Below are positions 14,673 to 21,390 of a stretch of 21,390 nucleotides of DNA, one piece after another (position 1 is the stretch's first letter; each line of letters opens with the position of its first letter). Under the pieces are notes generated by a model that was not told the origin of the DNA, did no database searches, and saw only the letters and a list, made by a program, of their open reading frames with translations. The DNA comes from a virus: IMG/VR virus record IMGVR_UViG_3300027801_000192, positions 1 to 21,390 of that record, one strand, 5' to 3'. The position numbers and the translations under genes are program-made.

Positions 14673-15544
14673 AAGTTCTTATCCCAATCTCTGTAGCTCT
14701 CTGTTTCATATAATGTTTCATCTCTTAATACTGGTTCTTTACCTACATTCCAAAATAGTATATCTTTACCAGAATACTTAGGAATGAATTTCCATACCTT
14801 ACCATCGTAAGTAGCTATGTTAGGAAATGGTGGTAAGTTCTCTGGCTTCTCTGATGCAGTGAATGCACGTGCTTCAGATATAACCTTTGCTCTACCTAAT
14901 TCACCAGCTTTCATATTCCTACTCACTGCTACAGATACAAACTCAGCATTCGGCCAAGCTATCTGTAATGAACGTGTCAATACACCGGTTGATGTAGCAA
15001 CATAGACTACATCAGGTTCTTTAATCTTACTGGCAACCTTTACCATTCCAGCCGTAACCATTTTATGTTTAAGTCCTAATGGTACAAAGAATGCATTAGG
15101 GGTTCTATCAGCCCACTTCTTTGCAATTGCATTTAGGTTTGGCATGGCTGCAATTCTATGGAAGAACACATGTGCTCCTCTCTCTATACAACATGCTTGG
15201 TGAGTTGATATTCTTTTAGATGAAGGCATAAATAAACGTACACTCTTATTGTGTCTATTAGCAACATCTAAAATTGAAACGCCAGCTAACCCAGTCCTTG
15301 GTTGAACATATACAATAATCTTTTCTTTAATACTTGATATTAAACAATCACCGCCACGAACCTTTGATCCAACTAAGTCATCATCACGTACAACTCTTAT
15401 ACTTTCATGCATAACAATACGTGGAGGAGGATTAGGATCTTCCCAATCACCAGCAAGATCTAAGTAATAGTTCTTTGCTTCATCTGGCTGCATCATTCCA
15501 ACATCAATGTTGAATCCGTCTTCTACGTGTTTGTTATGTGGCAT
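14669..15544 (-). CDS. PLP-dependent enzyme-like protein, fold type II (ACC deaminase/tryptophan synthase beta group)
   Basis: Sequence layout resembles the fold-type-II pyridoxal-phosphate enzymes: VGSKVRGGDCL (58-68) matches the G(N/S)KxR lysine motif, with Lys61 the candidate Schiff-base residue; VYVQPRTGLAGVSILDVA (78-95) matches the following phosphate/substrate loop; PSSKRIS and ERGAHVFF continue the small domain; VVYVATSTGVLTRSL (179-193) is the glycine-loop strand. At 291 residues it is shorter than ACC deaminase (about 340). It would act on an amino acid or amino group. In known thymine-hypermodifying phages a PLP enzyme trims an amino-acid adduct on DNA; the operon here suggests a similar job. 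Start overlaps the previous stop as TAATG. Confidence 0.72.
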   Translation of the reverse strand: MPHNKHVEDGFNIDVGMMQPDEAKNYYLDLAGDWEDPNPPPRIVMHESIRVVRDDDLVGSKVRGGDCLISSIKEKIIVYVQPRTGLAGVSILDVANRHNKSVRLFMPSSKRISTHQACCIERGAHVFFHRIAAMPNLNAIAKKWADRTPNAFFVPLGLKHKMVTAGMVKVASKIKEPDVVYVATSTGVLTRSLQIAWPNAEFVSVAVSRNMKAGELGRAKVISEARAFTASEKPENLPPFPNIATYDGKVWKFIPKYSGKDILFWNVGKEPVLRDETLYETESYRDWDKNL

Positions 15545-16578
15545 TATATTGGTAGTGTATTAGTATCCGGTGGCGTACCTTGTCTTTGCTTCCAACCAGA
15601 TACCCATCCGCTGTTATTAGTTATAGTACTTGAAATGTGGTCAAATGTGCCGTTACCTCTTGGTACATAGTTCTGACCAAACCTTACAAAGTCACACATC
15701 ACATCTTCAAGATCTTTTGGTCTACCGCCTGTGCGTTCTCTTAATATATTCATGAACTCATCATCCTTATATCCTGTAGATAACTTCTTCATACAACGAA
15801 CAGCGTTGTTACCTAAATAGGTATGTGAATCTTGATCTACTGCTGTAGGATAATAGTCTGACATATCCATAGAGAATGCTGCATATTGAAAGTTAAACTT
15901 CCTATGACCTGCAGCTTTATTATGTTCATTCAAAAAGTCTACAATCTGTTTATGAGTTTTCATTTCTTTACCGTCAATCTTTTCATACAATAACCAATCG
16001 GTAAATTGAAACATTAGCTTAGGCAATTCTTGTGTCATAAAGTCTACGTTACTAAAACCTTTTTTAGGTGCTGGTGGTTGGTTACCAATAGAAGTAAAGA
16101 TCGGTCCTCGCTCTTTACTCTTTATCATATCTTCGCACATTTCCTTTATACCATTCTTAGCAAATTGTGTGCCCCAATATTGTATAATGTTATTACGATA
16201 TCCATGGTCATTTTCAAATGATGCACCAGAACCTGTAATACGATGACACATCATAACAAAAAACCATGTTGATAAACCCCATGTGATTTCATCATTCCAT
16301 GTGTTAATCTCTCTACGTCTTTCATTCTGCCATCTCCATTTAGGAGTCTTAGAACCAAAGTGTAAGTCTTGTAATACATTAGAAAAGCCAGCGGCATTCC
16401 TTGTCTTACAGTCATATATGTCTATCTTCTGTAATAAAGGATCATCTATAATAGAGTTAGCTTCGGGTCCTTCGTAATCTAATGGTCCCCAATTAACATT
16501 ATCCTGCAGCCATCCAGCTTTAGGATAATAATAATTAACTAGCACATCAAGTGCTTCTTCGTTAAGCCATTTATTCAT
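15544..16578 (-). CDS. Putative base-hypermodification protein, aGPT-pyrophosphorylase/HMUDK-helical-domain-like
   Basis: I read this 344-residue helical protein as a divergent relative of the family described from phages with hypermodified thymine (alpha-glutamyl/putrescinyl-thymine pyrophosphorylases and the helical domain of 5-hmdU DNA kinase). Supporting marks: TWFFVMMCHRI (104-114), GHRKFNFQYAAFSMDMSDY (224-242, resembling G.G.F.ayQ...DL.Y), YLGNNAVRCMKKLSTG (254-269, resembling the PG.GA..G segment) and LEDVMCDFVRFGQ (290-302, resembling the LCEfdKy motif). No P-loop is present, so it is not the kinase itself. Family members link an amine or amino acid to an activated hydroxymethyl base. 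It overlaps dCMP hydroxymethylase as ATGA. A profile comparison would settle the call. Confidence 0.6.
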   Translation of the reverse strand: MNKWLNEEALDVLVNYYYPKAGWLQDNVNWGPLDYEGPEANSIIDDPLLQKIDIYDCKTRNAAGFSNVLQDLHFGSKTPKWRWQNERRREINTWNDEITWGLSTWFFVMMCHRITGSGASFENDHGYRNNIIQYWGTQFAKNGIKEMCEDMIKSKERGPIFTSIGNQPPAPKKGFSNVDFMTQELPKLMFQFTDWLLYEKIDGKEMKTHKQIVDFLNEHNKAAGHRKFNFQYAAFSMDMSDYYPTAVDQDSHTYLGNNAVRCMKKLSTGYKDDEFMNILRERTGGRPKDLEDVMCDFVRFGQNYVPRGNGTFDHISSTITNNSGWVSGWKQRQGTPPDTNTLPI

Positions 16579-17261
16579 CTATTATGGATAGGTTGTATTA
16601 AGTCAAAGTGTTTTTCATAGACATGTAAGTTCTGTACTTGCCATATCATTTTACCTGCTTCTATATGAAGATCATATGCTAATTCTTCTAACACGTGTTG
16701 TTGCCATGCATAATCATTCTTATAACCATAGACAACATCATTAGATCTCATTTGCACACAACAGTTTAATCTGCCATTACGTATATAATAAGCTACTGAG
16801 TTTGTGCATATAAAGTCAGACATACCTAAGTAGTCGTACTCAGCCCATATGTCTGGACGAGTATAGATCATTGTGGCTCTACGACCATCTGGTGCTGACT
16901 TTAATTCTTCTAACACATTATCATATTGATAACCATTCTCTTTAGAATATATTAAGTAACCATAGTTTGAATTGATAAAGCCTTCAGGAGATGCAGCATA
17001 CTTCCATGCTTCAGGAGCACTACGCTCAGTACCGTATATGTCATTTATATTTAATGACTGAGACTGATACCATTTGATTTCTCGTTTAATATACTCTAGG
17101 TTAGGTTCACCGAATATGGCTGGTTCATTTGCATGAAAGCTTGCACCGATAAGTTCAATACATTTAACACCGGTTTTATCGGTAGTCATATTGAATTTAT
17201 GATTCTTAGATGATACGAAGTAATCTCTTACATCTTGTACTACATGTGGTTTAATCAGCAT
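16575..17261 (-). CDS. 42: Deoxycytidylate 5-hydroxymethylase, T4 gp42 type
   Basis: Uses methylene-tetrahydrofolate and water to convert dCMP to 5-hydroxymethyl-dCMP. It follows T4 gp42 closely: TTDKTGVKCIELIGASF, REIKWYQSQSLNINDI, INSNYGYLIYS, ATMIYTRP, GMSDFICTNSVAYYIRNG, MRSNDVVYGYKNDYAW and NLHVYEKHF. Catalytic Cys152, Glu61, Arg172 and His213/Tyr215 are present. Asp183 stands where thymidylate synthases have the dUMP-selecting Asn, as in gp42 (Asp179), which points to cytosine and not uracil. Length 228 versus 246 in T4. It overlaps the Nmad1-like gene by 11 bases and the next gene as ATGA. It indicates that this phage makes hydroxymethylcytosine DNA or a derivative. Confidence 0.93.
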   Translation of the reverse strand: MLIKPHVVQDVRDYFVSSKNHKFNMTTDKTGVKCIELIGASFHANEPAIFGEPNLEYIKREIKWYQSQSLNINDIYGTERSAPEAWKYAASPEGFINSNYGYLIYSKENGYQYDNVLEELKSAPDGRRATMIYTRPDIWAEYDYLGMSDFICTNSVAYYIRNGRLNCCVQMRSNDVVYGYKNDYAWQQHVLEELAYDLHIEAGKMIWQVQNLHVYEKHFDLIQPIHNR

Positions 17262-17577
17262 TTTTAGGATTGTTTAAGTAATCAAGGGTAGGATCCTGGC
17301 CTTCCATCTCGCCACGAATATAAGCAACAGCAAAAGATGCATAGTTAATAAGATCTTTGTACGTGTCTTCTAGTGATTCGAAGTTATTGGCTTGGCCGGA
17401 TTCAAGTAAAGATTGAGCACGAAGCATTTTGCCGTGCATAGTATCATGGATAGAGTCTACGCCACGACGATAATGCATTGCTTGTTTTACTTGTGAATTT
17501 GGATTTTGATAGTCTTCTGACTTTTTAGATTGAAGCTCTGCACATTCTTGCAGAACTAATATAGATGTTTTTTGCAT
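17251..17577 (-). CDS. Nucleotide-modification-associated protein, Nmad1/DUF1599-like
   Basis: Small helical protein matching, by eye, the DUF1599/Nmad1 pattern: LxxKxxDY as LQSKKSEDY (15-23), a central DSIHDTMHGKMLRAQSLL (41-58) and ESLEDTYKDLINYASFAVAY (67-86). The family is named for its frequent linkage to phage base-modification genes; its biochemical role is unknown. It is the first gene of the operon, with an AAAGGA ribosome site and the promoter at 17606-17636, and it overlaps the dCMP hydroxymethylase gene, which fits a role in nucleotide handling before modification. No signal or membrane segment. Confidence 0.8.
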   Translation of the reverse strand: MQKTSILVLQECAELQSKKSEDYQNPNSQVKQAMHYRRGVDSIHDTMHGKMLRAQSLLESGQANNFESLEDTYKDLINYASFAVAYIRGEMEGQDPTLDYLNNPKNAD

Positions 17578-17605
17578 GTGATTCCTTTATTAAATATATA
17601 GGTAT

Positions 17606-17636
17606 ATTATAACATAGTTTATAGTGAAAGTACATA
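17606..17636 (-). promoter_or_regulatory. Early-type promoter for the base-modification operon
   Basis: Minus strand TATGTAC (17636-17630), 18 bp, TATAAT (17611-17606) with extended -10 TGT. The upstream half lies in the last codons of the nuclease-like gene. The first base after the -35 block continues TTTCAC, as in the nrdA promoter. Confidence 0.75.
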
Positions 17637-18101
17637 GTCTGTACCATTAAAATTGTATTCATTTAAGAAGGTATAATCACCAGTTTTAGGATCATACAGA
17701 TATACTATAACAATATTAGCTACGTGATATCCCCATTCTACTTTACGAACTAACAGATCACCTAACATAAACTTTACGTTGTGTTCACCACGTGTAACCT
17801 TTACTTCAATCTCACGTCCTTCAAGATCAAACACATCCATGAATCCATTAGGGTTATCTGTATAACCGCACTTATCTATTAGATATAACTCAGCACATTG
17901 ACCCATCATGCAGTCTTCTAATATCTTTTCAGGTGTTCTGTTGTTAGGGTTCCAAGTAATCTTTTCAGACTCTTTGAATGCTCTGTCGTATAGACGCTTA
18001 GGGTCTATATCTTTTTGATTAAACGTTTCCGTAAACGAATTCAATTGCTCTATCTGCTTCTTTGTCGAAGGGTCTTGACTTGTACCAGTTTCCGTTCTCA
18101 T
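17619..18101 (-). CDS. PD-(D/E)XK nuclease-like protein, 160 aa
   Basis: Probable nuclease-fold protein. A helix with conserved Glu71 (GQCAELYLIDK, 67-77) precedes FMDVFDLEGREIEVKVTRG (87-105), where Asp89 and Glu99-Val-Lys101 fit the D...ExK metal-binding core on two beta strands. The rest (YHVANIVIVYLYD) suits the next core strand. Whether it cuts host DNA, processes replication intermediates or restricts rivals cannot be told. The start at 18101 has a strong GGAG site and no other ATG until codon 65, so it truly overlaps the primase gene by 83 bases in another frame. It is the last gene before the modification operon. Confidence 0.75.
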   Translation of the reverse strand: MRTETGTSQDPSTKKQIEQLNSFTETFNQKDIDPKRLYDRAFKESEKITWNPNNRTPEKILEDCMMGQCAELYLIDKCGYTDNPNGFMDVFDLEGREIEVKVTRGEHNVKFMLGDLLVRKVEWGYHVANIVIVYLYDPKTGDYTFLNEYNFNGTDYVLSL

Positions 18102-18942
18102 AATCTATCTCCTTGCATAATGTAGTGATCTCTCCAGCAGTGATTGGATACTTCTTGCGTATAGCATTACCTGCAATTGAAACCATAATGGCATACATCT
18201 TTGTATACCAACCTGTGTCGGTTATCAAGTTATACTCTTTAACCATTTTCTTATTAACAAATGGACAGTCTTTGTAATTGTTCCATGTGATAGTAGTGTT
18301 AGTCATTTCATTCTTACGATGAGCAAGCATAGCCTTCTTAATTGCTGGTGGTAGGTTATCTAATAAACTACCTGATCTCTCTACGTAATCATGCTTAGCC
18401 ATTATATCATACGGATTCATATCCATACCAGTAAAACAATTAAATATAAAGTTATATGCACCTTCATAAGTGCCAGGGACATAATACATACGGCTTAAGT
18501 CTTTTGTTTGAGGATCACCAATATCACCTAACTCTTTATTCAATGCATACCAGAAATGTTTGATCTTATCTTTAGGTACATCTTCAGTGAGTGGGAATAC
18601 TATCCTAAACTTAGGATGTTCTATAGTGGATGATGCAGTAGAATATACGATGTGATTCCATTGACCGTAGTTGTCAAGCAATTCTTTCTCAAGATCTCCA
18701 TCAAATATATGTTCATCGACATCTACTGCACACCAACCAGCCCATCCTATCACACTAGCATTAGAACGAGTGGTGTCTGGTTCATATATTGCTGGTGATA
18801 TTAGCGTGGCAGACTTCTTATCTTTGAGTGGTAGGGCAGCCAAGTCAAAGAACAATCTTTCAAATGCAGCATAGTCATTGAAGTCTACACGCTTATGTGT
18901 CTTATTATCAAATACAGATTTAAATAAGGTAAGGGATTTCAA
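18019..18942 (-). CDS. Archaeo-eukaryotic-type primase (AEP/PrimPol-like)
   Basis: Predicted primase of the AEP superfamily, in place of the TOPRIM primase gp61 used by T4. The core reads WCAVDVDE (DxD metal ligands, Asp74 and Asp76), YSTASSTIEHPKFRIVFPL (sxH-type motif with His109) and GDPQTKDLSRMYYVPG (third acidic residue and Arg151), in the right order. A helical C-terminal part follows, possibly helicase-interacting. No ATG opens the frame. TTG 18942 overlaps the upstream TGA as TTGA, like other junctions here, and gives an N-terminus reading LTLFKSVFDNKTHKR that resembles relatives; an earlier TTG at 18975 is the alternative. It sits in the replication region between polymerase and recombinase. 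Confidence 0.82.
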   Translation of the reverse strand: MKSLTLFKSVFDNKTHKRVDFNDYAAFERLFFDLAALPLKDKKSATLISPAIYEPDTTRSNASVIGWAGWCAVDVDEHIFDGDLEKELLDNYGQWNHIVYSTASSTIEHPKFRIVFPLTEDVPKDKIKHFWYALNKELGDIGDPQTKDLSRMYYVPGTYEGAYNFIFNCFTGMDMNPYDIMAKHDYVERSGSLLDNLPPAIKKAMLAHRKNEMTNTTITWNNYKDCPFVNKKMVKEYNLITDTGWYTKMYAIMVSIAGNAIRKKYPITAGEITTLCKEIDYENGNWYKSRPFDKEADRAIEFVYGNV

Positions 18943-19091
18943 ACAGTAACTCTCTCTACATTGCCAGCCTTCCAAGCTGCAAAGAGTCTAGCATATTTAG
19001 TATGCTCTTCTAAAGTAATTTTATTTACATTTGTATCTTTATACATTTGTAACCACATGTCATACGTAATATCTTCTTTAATTATCTTCAT
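18939..19091 (-). CDS. Small phage protein of unknown function, 50 aa
   Basis: Unrecognised 50-residue protein with a helical, aromatic middle (TYDMWLQMYKDTNV) and HTKYARLFAAWKAGNVERV near the end. An open frame runs further upstream to 19163, but ATG 19091 is preferred because GGAGATAAGA sits right before it and the start then overlaps the MazG-like gene by only 14 bases. Its TGA overlaps the primase TTG. Confidence 0.65.
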   Translation of the reverse strand: MKIIKEDITYDMWLQMYKDTNVNKITLEEHTKYARLFAAWKAGNVERVTV

Positions 19092-19728
19092 TCTTATCTC
19101 CATATAATCTAATGTATTCTGAATCTTTGTAAAAGTCAATTGGTTCACGTTCACCCGTACCATCTAATGGTCCTGGATGTGGAGTGTAACCGTCTGGTCC
19201 TGGAGGTGGATAGTGTAAACCATCATTACCATTTTGACCAATAATATCCATACGTTCATCGGTACTCCAGGCTTTTCCTGTTGATCTAGCAATACGATCT
19301 TCTTCTGCTTCAGCTTCATCCACAAAAGCATTTGGTATAATACCATGATTGCCTTCATGACTTGGTGCTGTCCAACCCGCAGGCTTAATTAGATCTGGTA
19401 GACCTAATGGATTTGGTCTTGATTCTTTCACACCAACATCCTTTGCCATATTTGCTTCTAGCACTGCATCCCATGCATTAATAGAATTAATACCCATTGC
19501 ATCTAATGTGCCAATAGCAACAACACACAGATCAATAAGACCGTCTACGATCTCTTCAGCATCTTCTGTTACCATAGCTTCACGTGTTTCATCATACTCT
19601 TCCTTGATAAAATCAAGACGGAATTCAATGAACTTCTTAAGCTGGAATGGTGTTGCTGTCTTAATCCATTTATGTACACCATATTTCTGATGCATTAAAT
19701 TAATATCACTTACCCAATTTGTACTCAT
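19078..19728 (-). CDS. MazG-like NTP pyrophosphohydrolase with disordered C-terminus
   Basis: All-alpha NTP pyrophosphohydrolase. KEEYDE (42-47; Glu43, Glu44 and Glu47) and EEIVD (58-62; Glu59 and Asp62) form the ExxE...ExxD magnesium site, followed by the hydrophobic helix GLIDLCVVAIGTLDAMG. NMAKDVGVKESRPNPLGLPDLIKPAGW (93-119) is the nucleotide-contact region, as in phage MazG-like proteins. After about residue 125 the chain is Gly/Pro/Asp-rich (HYPPPGPDGYTPHPGPLDG) and probably unstructured. Hydrolysis of noncanonical or cytosine triphosphates is plausible; the substrate is unknown. It leads its operon, with AAGGAGACAC before ATG 19728 and an early-type promoter. Confidence 0.88.
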   Translation of the reverse strand: MSTNWVSDINLMHQKYGVHKWIKTATPFQLKKFIEFRLDFIKEEYDETREAMVTEDAEEIVDGLIDLCVVAIGTLDAMGINSINAWDAVLEANMAKDVGVKESRPNPLGLPDLIKPAGWTAPSHEGNHGIIPNAFVDEAEAEEDRIARSTGKAWSTDERMDIIGQNGNDGLHYPPPGPDGYTPHPGPLDGTGEREPIDFYKDSEYIRLYGDKNEDN

Positions 19729-19755
19729 GTGTCTCCTTTTTTAACTGTTAATAAT

Positions 19756-19785
19756 ATTATATCATACATTGCTTGAATGTACATA
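19756..19785 (-). promoter_or_regulatory. Early-type promoter after the polymerase gene
   Basis: Minus strand TATGTAC (19785-19779), 17 bp, TATAAT (19761-19756) with extended -10 TGA, in the 60-base gap between the polymerase stop and the MazG-like ATG at 19728. Confidence 0.75.
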
Positions 19786-19788
19786 CTT

Positions 19789-21390
19789 TTATACAAAAAA
19801 ATCTTCGAGTGTAATACGTTTCTCACTGGTCCATCCAACTGCTTCTAACACAGGTTCGATTGCACCTAAGAATGTCTTCTCGAATTGTAAATTATAATCT
19901 ACATATTGCTCAAGATTAAATTGCCTTGGAAGATAATCAACGAATGCAATAACATTCTCTTTGATAGGATTTGGCTTGACAAGATATGTAAACTTGACCT
20001 TGTCTCCACTAGTGATCTTCTGAATAGATCTACCTAACTTCTTTGATACAATTAAATTGTTATGGAGGATTGCCCCACGAATATGGATTGGTGTACCCTT
20101 CTTGTATACGTTCTCACCTTTGTCTGGATACGGATTATTCCATTTGTTTAGATTGTTTACACCACGAGGGAAGCTTACCTCTTCAGCCGATGCCTTTTTA
20201 AAGGCAACCTTGAAGTTTGCTATGTCATCTTGCACAGTTTCCTGATCAGTATCGATGATCCTCTTGAATATATCTTTGAGTGCTTGTCTACATATGGCCG
20301 GGGTAGATGATTTGATTGCTTCGATACCCATAATCTTTAACTTAGGTTGGGCATAACGAACACCTTCATTGTCATGTACGTTTAATATGTATCTCTTCTT
20401 GGCTGTCCATATGCCACGAGAAGCAATTACCTCACGACCCATGACCATCTTGTTCTCAATACCGCCGAGGGTATTATATAATTCATCATAGCATTTAGTG
20501 AGTGCACCTTCTAATGCACCTGAACACATCTTATCAAGGAAGTCAATAGGATTATTAGGGCCGAGTCTTTCAACGAATTCATTAAGGGTAACATAGACCG
20601 AGTCTGTATCAATGGCAACAACATAATCTTTATTAGTTTGCAATGCTTTGTTTAAGTAATCATTAAGGTTATTCTCTGCCCAACGAATGGTTGCTTGACC
20701 AGTTAATGTAATACCTTCGGCAATACGCATGTCAAAGTATCTAAACCATTTATTACCCATCGCACCATACAAAGAGTTGAGTAGGATCTTTAATGCCATC
20801 TGTTGGTTCTTGGCAATAGCAATACGTTTCTCTAGACCATACACTTCAGACTTGGTGGCAGTAAGCTCAAGCTCTTGCTCAGCTTTAAGTTGTGCTTGCT
20901 TGAATTTGACACGGTCATCATAGATCTCTTGAATGATTGATGGTAATATGCCAAGCTTCTTTGTACTGAACCGTGTACCGCCGACAGCTAAGGCTGTATC
21001 AGGTGTGGTATTCTTTACTTGTTTAGCTAATACAGTTTCAACAGTAACATTAGGTTCATCATCAAGAAGGATAGTCTCGGGAGACATATTGTATTGCATA
21101 ATGATTGATGGATACAGAGAGTTCAAGTCGAACGAACATACCCAGTCATGCATACCTACTTGAGGTTCTTTAACATAACCGCCGGGGTATGCACCTTTAA
21201 ATGATTCCTCATTCATAGGTACAGCTATACGTTTAGAATGTAAGTCACGATAGATCAGTGAATCCCATATAGCCACAGTGCCAAGTACCTGTTCATAGTT
21301 AACACCACCTTTATATGCCATGGTTAGACATAGACTAATAAGGCCGAGCTTGTCTTCCATACGATCTATTAGCTCTACGTCTTTTATATT
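19789..21390 (-). CDS. 43: DNA polymerase, family B, T4 gp43 type (C-terminal part)
   Basis: Replicative polymerase. The frame is open to the right edge, so only the C-terminal 533 residues (palm, fingers and thumb) are visible; the 3'-5' exonuclease domain lies outside. Polymerase motif A is SFDLNSLYPSII near 21129 (catalytic Asp), motif B is KILLNSLYGAMGN near 20790, and motif C is AIDTDSVYV near 20610. Thumb sequences follow, with KKLGRSIQKITSGDKVKF. The last residues, ITLEDFFV, resemble the sliding-clamp-binding tail of T4-type polymerases. Upstream codons reading NIKDVELIDR before the internal Met at 21360 continue the family sequence, showing that Met is not the start. Confidence 0.97.
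   Translation of the reverse strand, partial: NIKDVELIDRMEDKLGLISLCLTMAYKGGVNYEQVLGTVAIWDSLIYRDLHSKRIAVPMNEESFKGAYPGGYVKEPQVGMHDWVCSFDLNSLYPSIIMQYNMSPETILLDDEPNVTVETVLAKQVKNTTPDTALAVGGTRFSTKKLGILPSIIQEIYDDRVKFKQAQLKAEQELELTATKSEVYGLEKRIAIAKNQQMALKILLNSLYGAMGNKWFRYFDMRIAEGITLTGQATIRWAENNLNDYLNKALQTNKDYVVAIDTDSVYVTLNEFVERLGPNNPIDFLDKMCSGALEGALTKCYDELYNTLGGIENKMVMGREVIASRGIWTAKKRYILNVHDNEGVRYAQPKLKIMGIEAIKSSTPAICRQALKDIFKRIIDTDQETVQDDIANFKVAFKKASAEEVSFPRGVNNLNKWNNPYPDKGENVYKKGTPIHIRGAILHNNLIVSKKLGRSIQKITSGDKVKFTYLVKPNPIKENVIAFVDYLPRQFNLEQYVDYNLQFEKTFLGAIEPVLEAVGWTSEKRITLEDFFV

Noticed and set aside
16575-17261. Calling the gp42-type gene an ordinary thymidylate synthase
   Set aside because: It has the shared fold, but Asp183 replaces the dUMP-selecting Asn and the long matches are to T4 gp42.
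19092-19163. Longer N-terminus (74 residues) for the 50-residue gene
   Set aside because: It would overlap the MazG-like gene by 86 bases without a ribosome site, whereas ATG 19091 has GGAG directly upstream.

Overview
The window comes from an AT-rich, T4-like tailed phage (myovirus). The evidence is a set of core T4-type replication and nucleotide genes: family B DNA polymerase (gp43), UvsX recombinase, gp41-type helicase, dCMP deaminase, dCMP hydroxymethylase (gp42 type) and ribonucleotide reductase NrdA. A TATAAATA late promoter supports this. All genes lie on the minus strand, packed end to end with many ATGA or TAATG stop/start overlaps. Several accessory families are, from memory, ones I associate with marine T4-like phages of cyanobacteria or small heterotrophs, so a marine proteobacterial host is likely, but the sequence does not fix the host. 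No tRNA, CRISPR, insertion sequence or intergenic stretch over 300 bases was found. The longest gaps are about 40 to 60 bases and most hold a promoter.

Layout in transcription order (right to left). (1) 21390-19789: C-terminal part of DNA polymerase, cut by the window edge. (2) 19785-17619: promoter, MazG-like pyrophosphohydrolase, a 50-residue protein, an archaeo-eukaryotic-type primase and a PD-(D/E)XK-like nuclease. (3) 17636-13740: promoter, then five overlapping genes that look like a DNA base hypermodification pathway: an Nmad1 (DUF1599)-like protein, dCMP hydroxymethylase, a protein resembling the thymine-hypermodification helical/pyrophosphorylase family, a fold-type-II PLP-like enzyme and a GDSH/SGNH-like protein. 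(4) 13757-10117: promoter, UvsX, helicase, a 52-residue SAP-like protein, dCMP deaminase, a 41-residue basic protein and a 148-residue unknown. (5) 10116-7795: promoter, exported glycine-zipper protein, a 109-residue unknown, a complete NAD-dependent formate dehydrogenase and a small MazG-like protein. (6) 7790-1896: T4-type late promoter overlapping a hairpin, then a P-loop kinase, a 562-residue unknown, a polynucleotide-ligase-like protein, a 91-residue protein, a HIGH-family nucleotidyltransferase and three further small proteins. (7) 1894-1: promoter and NrdA, running off the left edge.

How they work together: segments 1, 2, 4 and 7 copy DNA and make dNTPs. Segment 3, with dCMP deaminase and the MazG-like enzymes, suggests that genomic cytosine is replaced by 5-hydroxymethylcytosine and then decorated further, a combination I do not recognise as described. 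Segment 5 carries a host-derived energy gene, formate to CO2 plus NADH. Segment 6 is a late operon whose enzymes begin with short leaders resembling the T4 capsid-targeting sequence and prohead-protease site. They may therefore be packaged in the head and delivered with the DNA. Five promoters share one unusual design (TATGTAC, 17-18 bp, TATAAT with an extended -10 TG).
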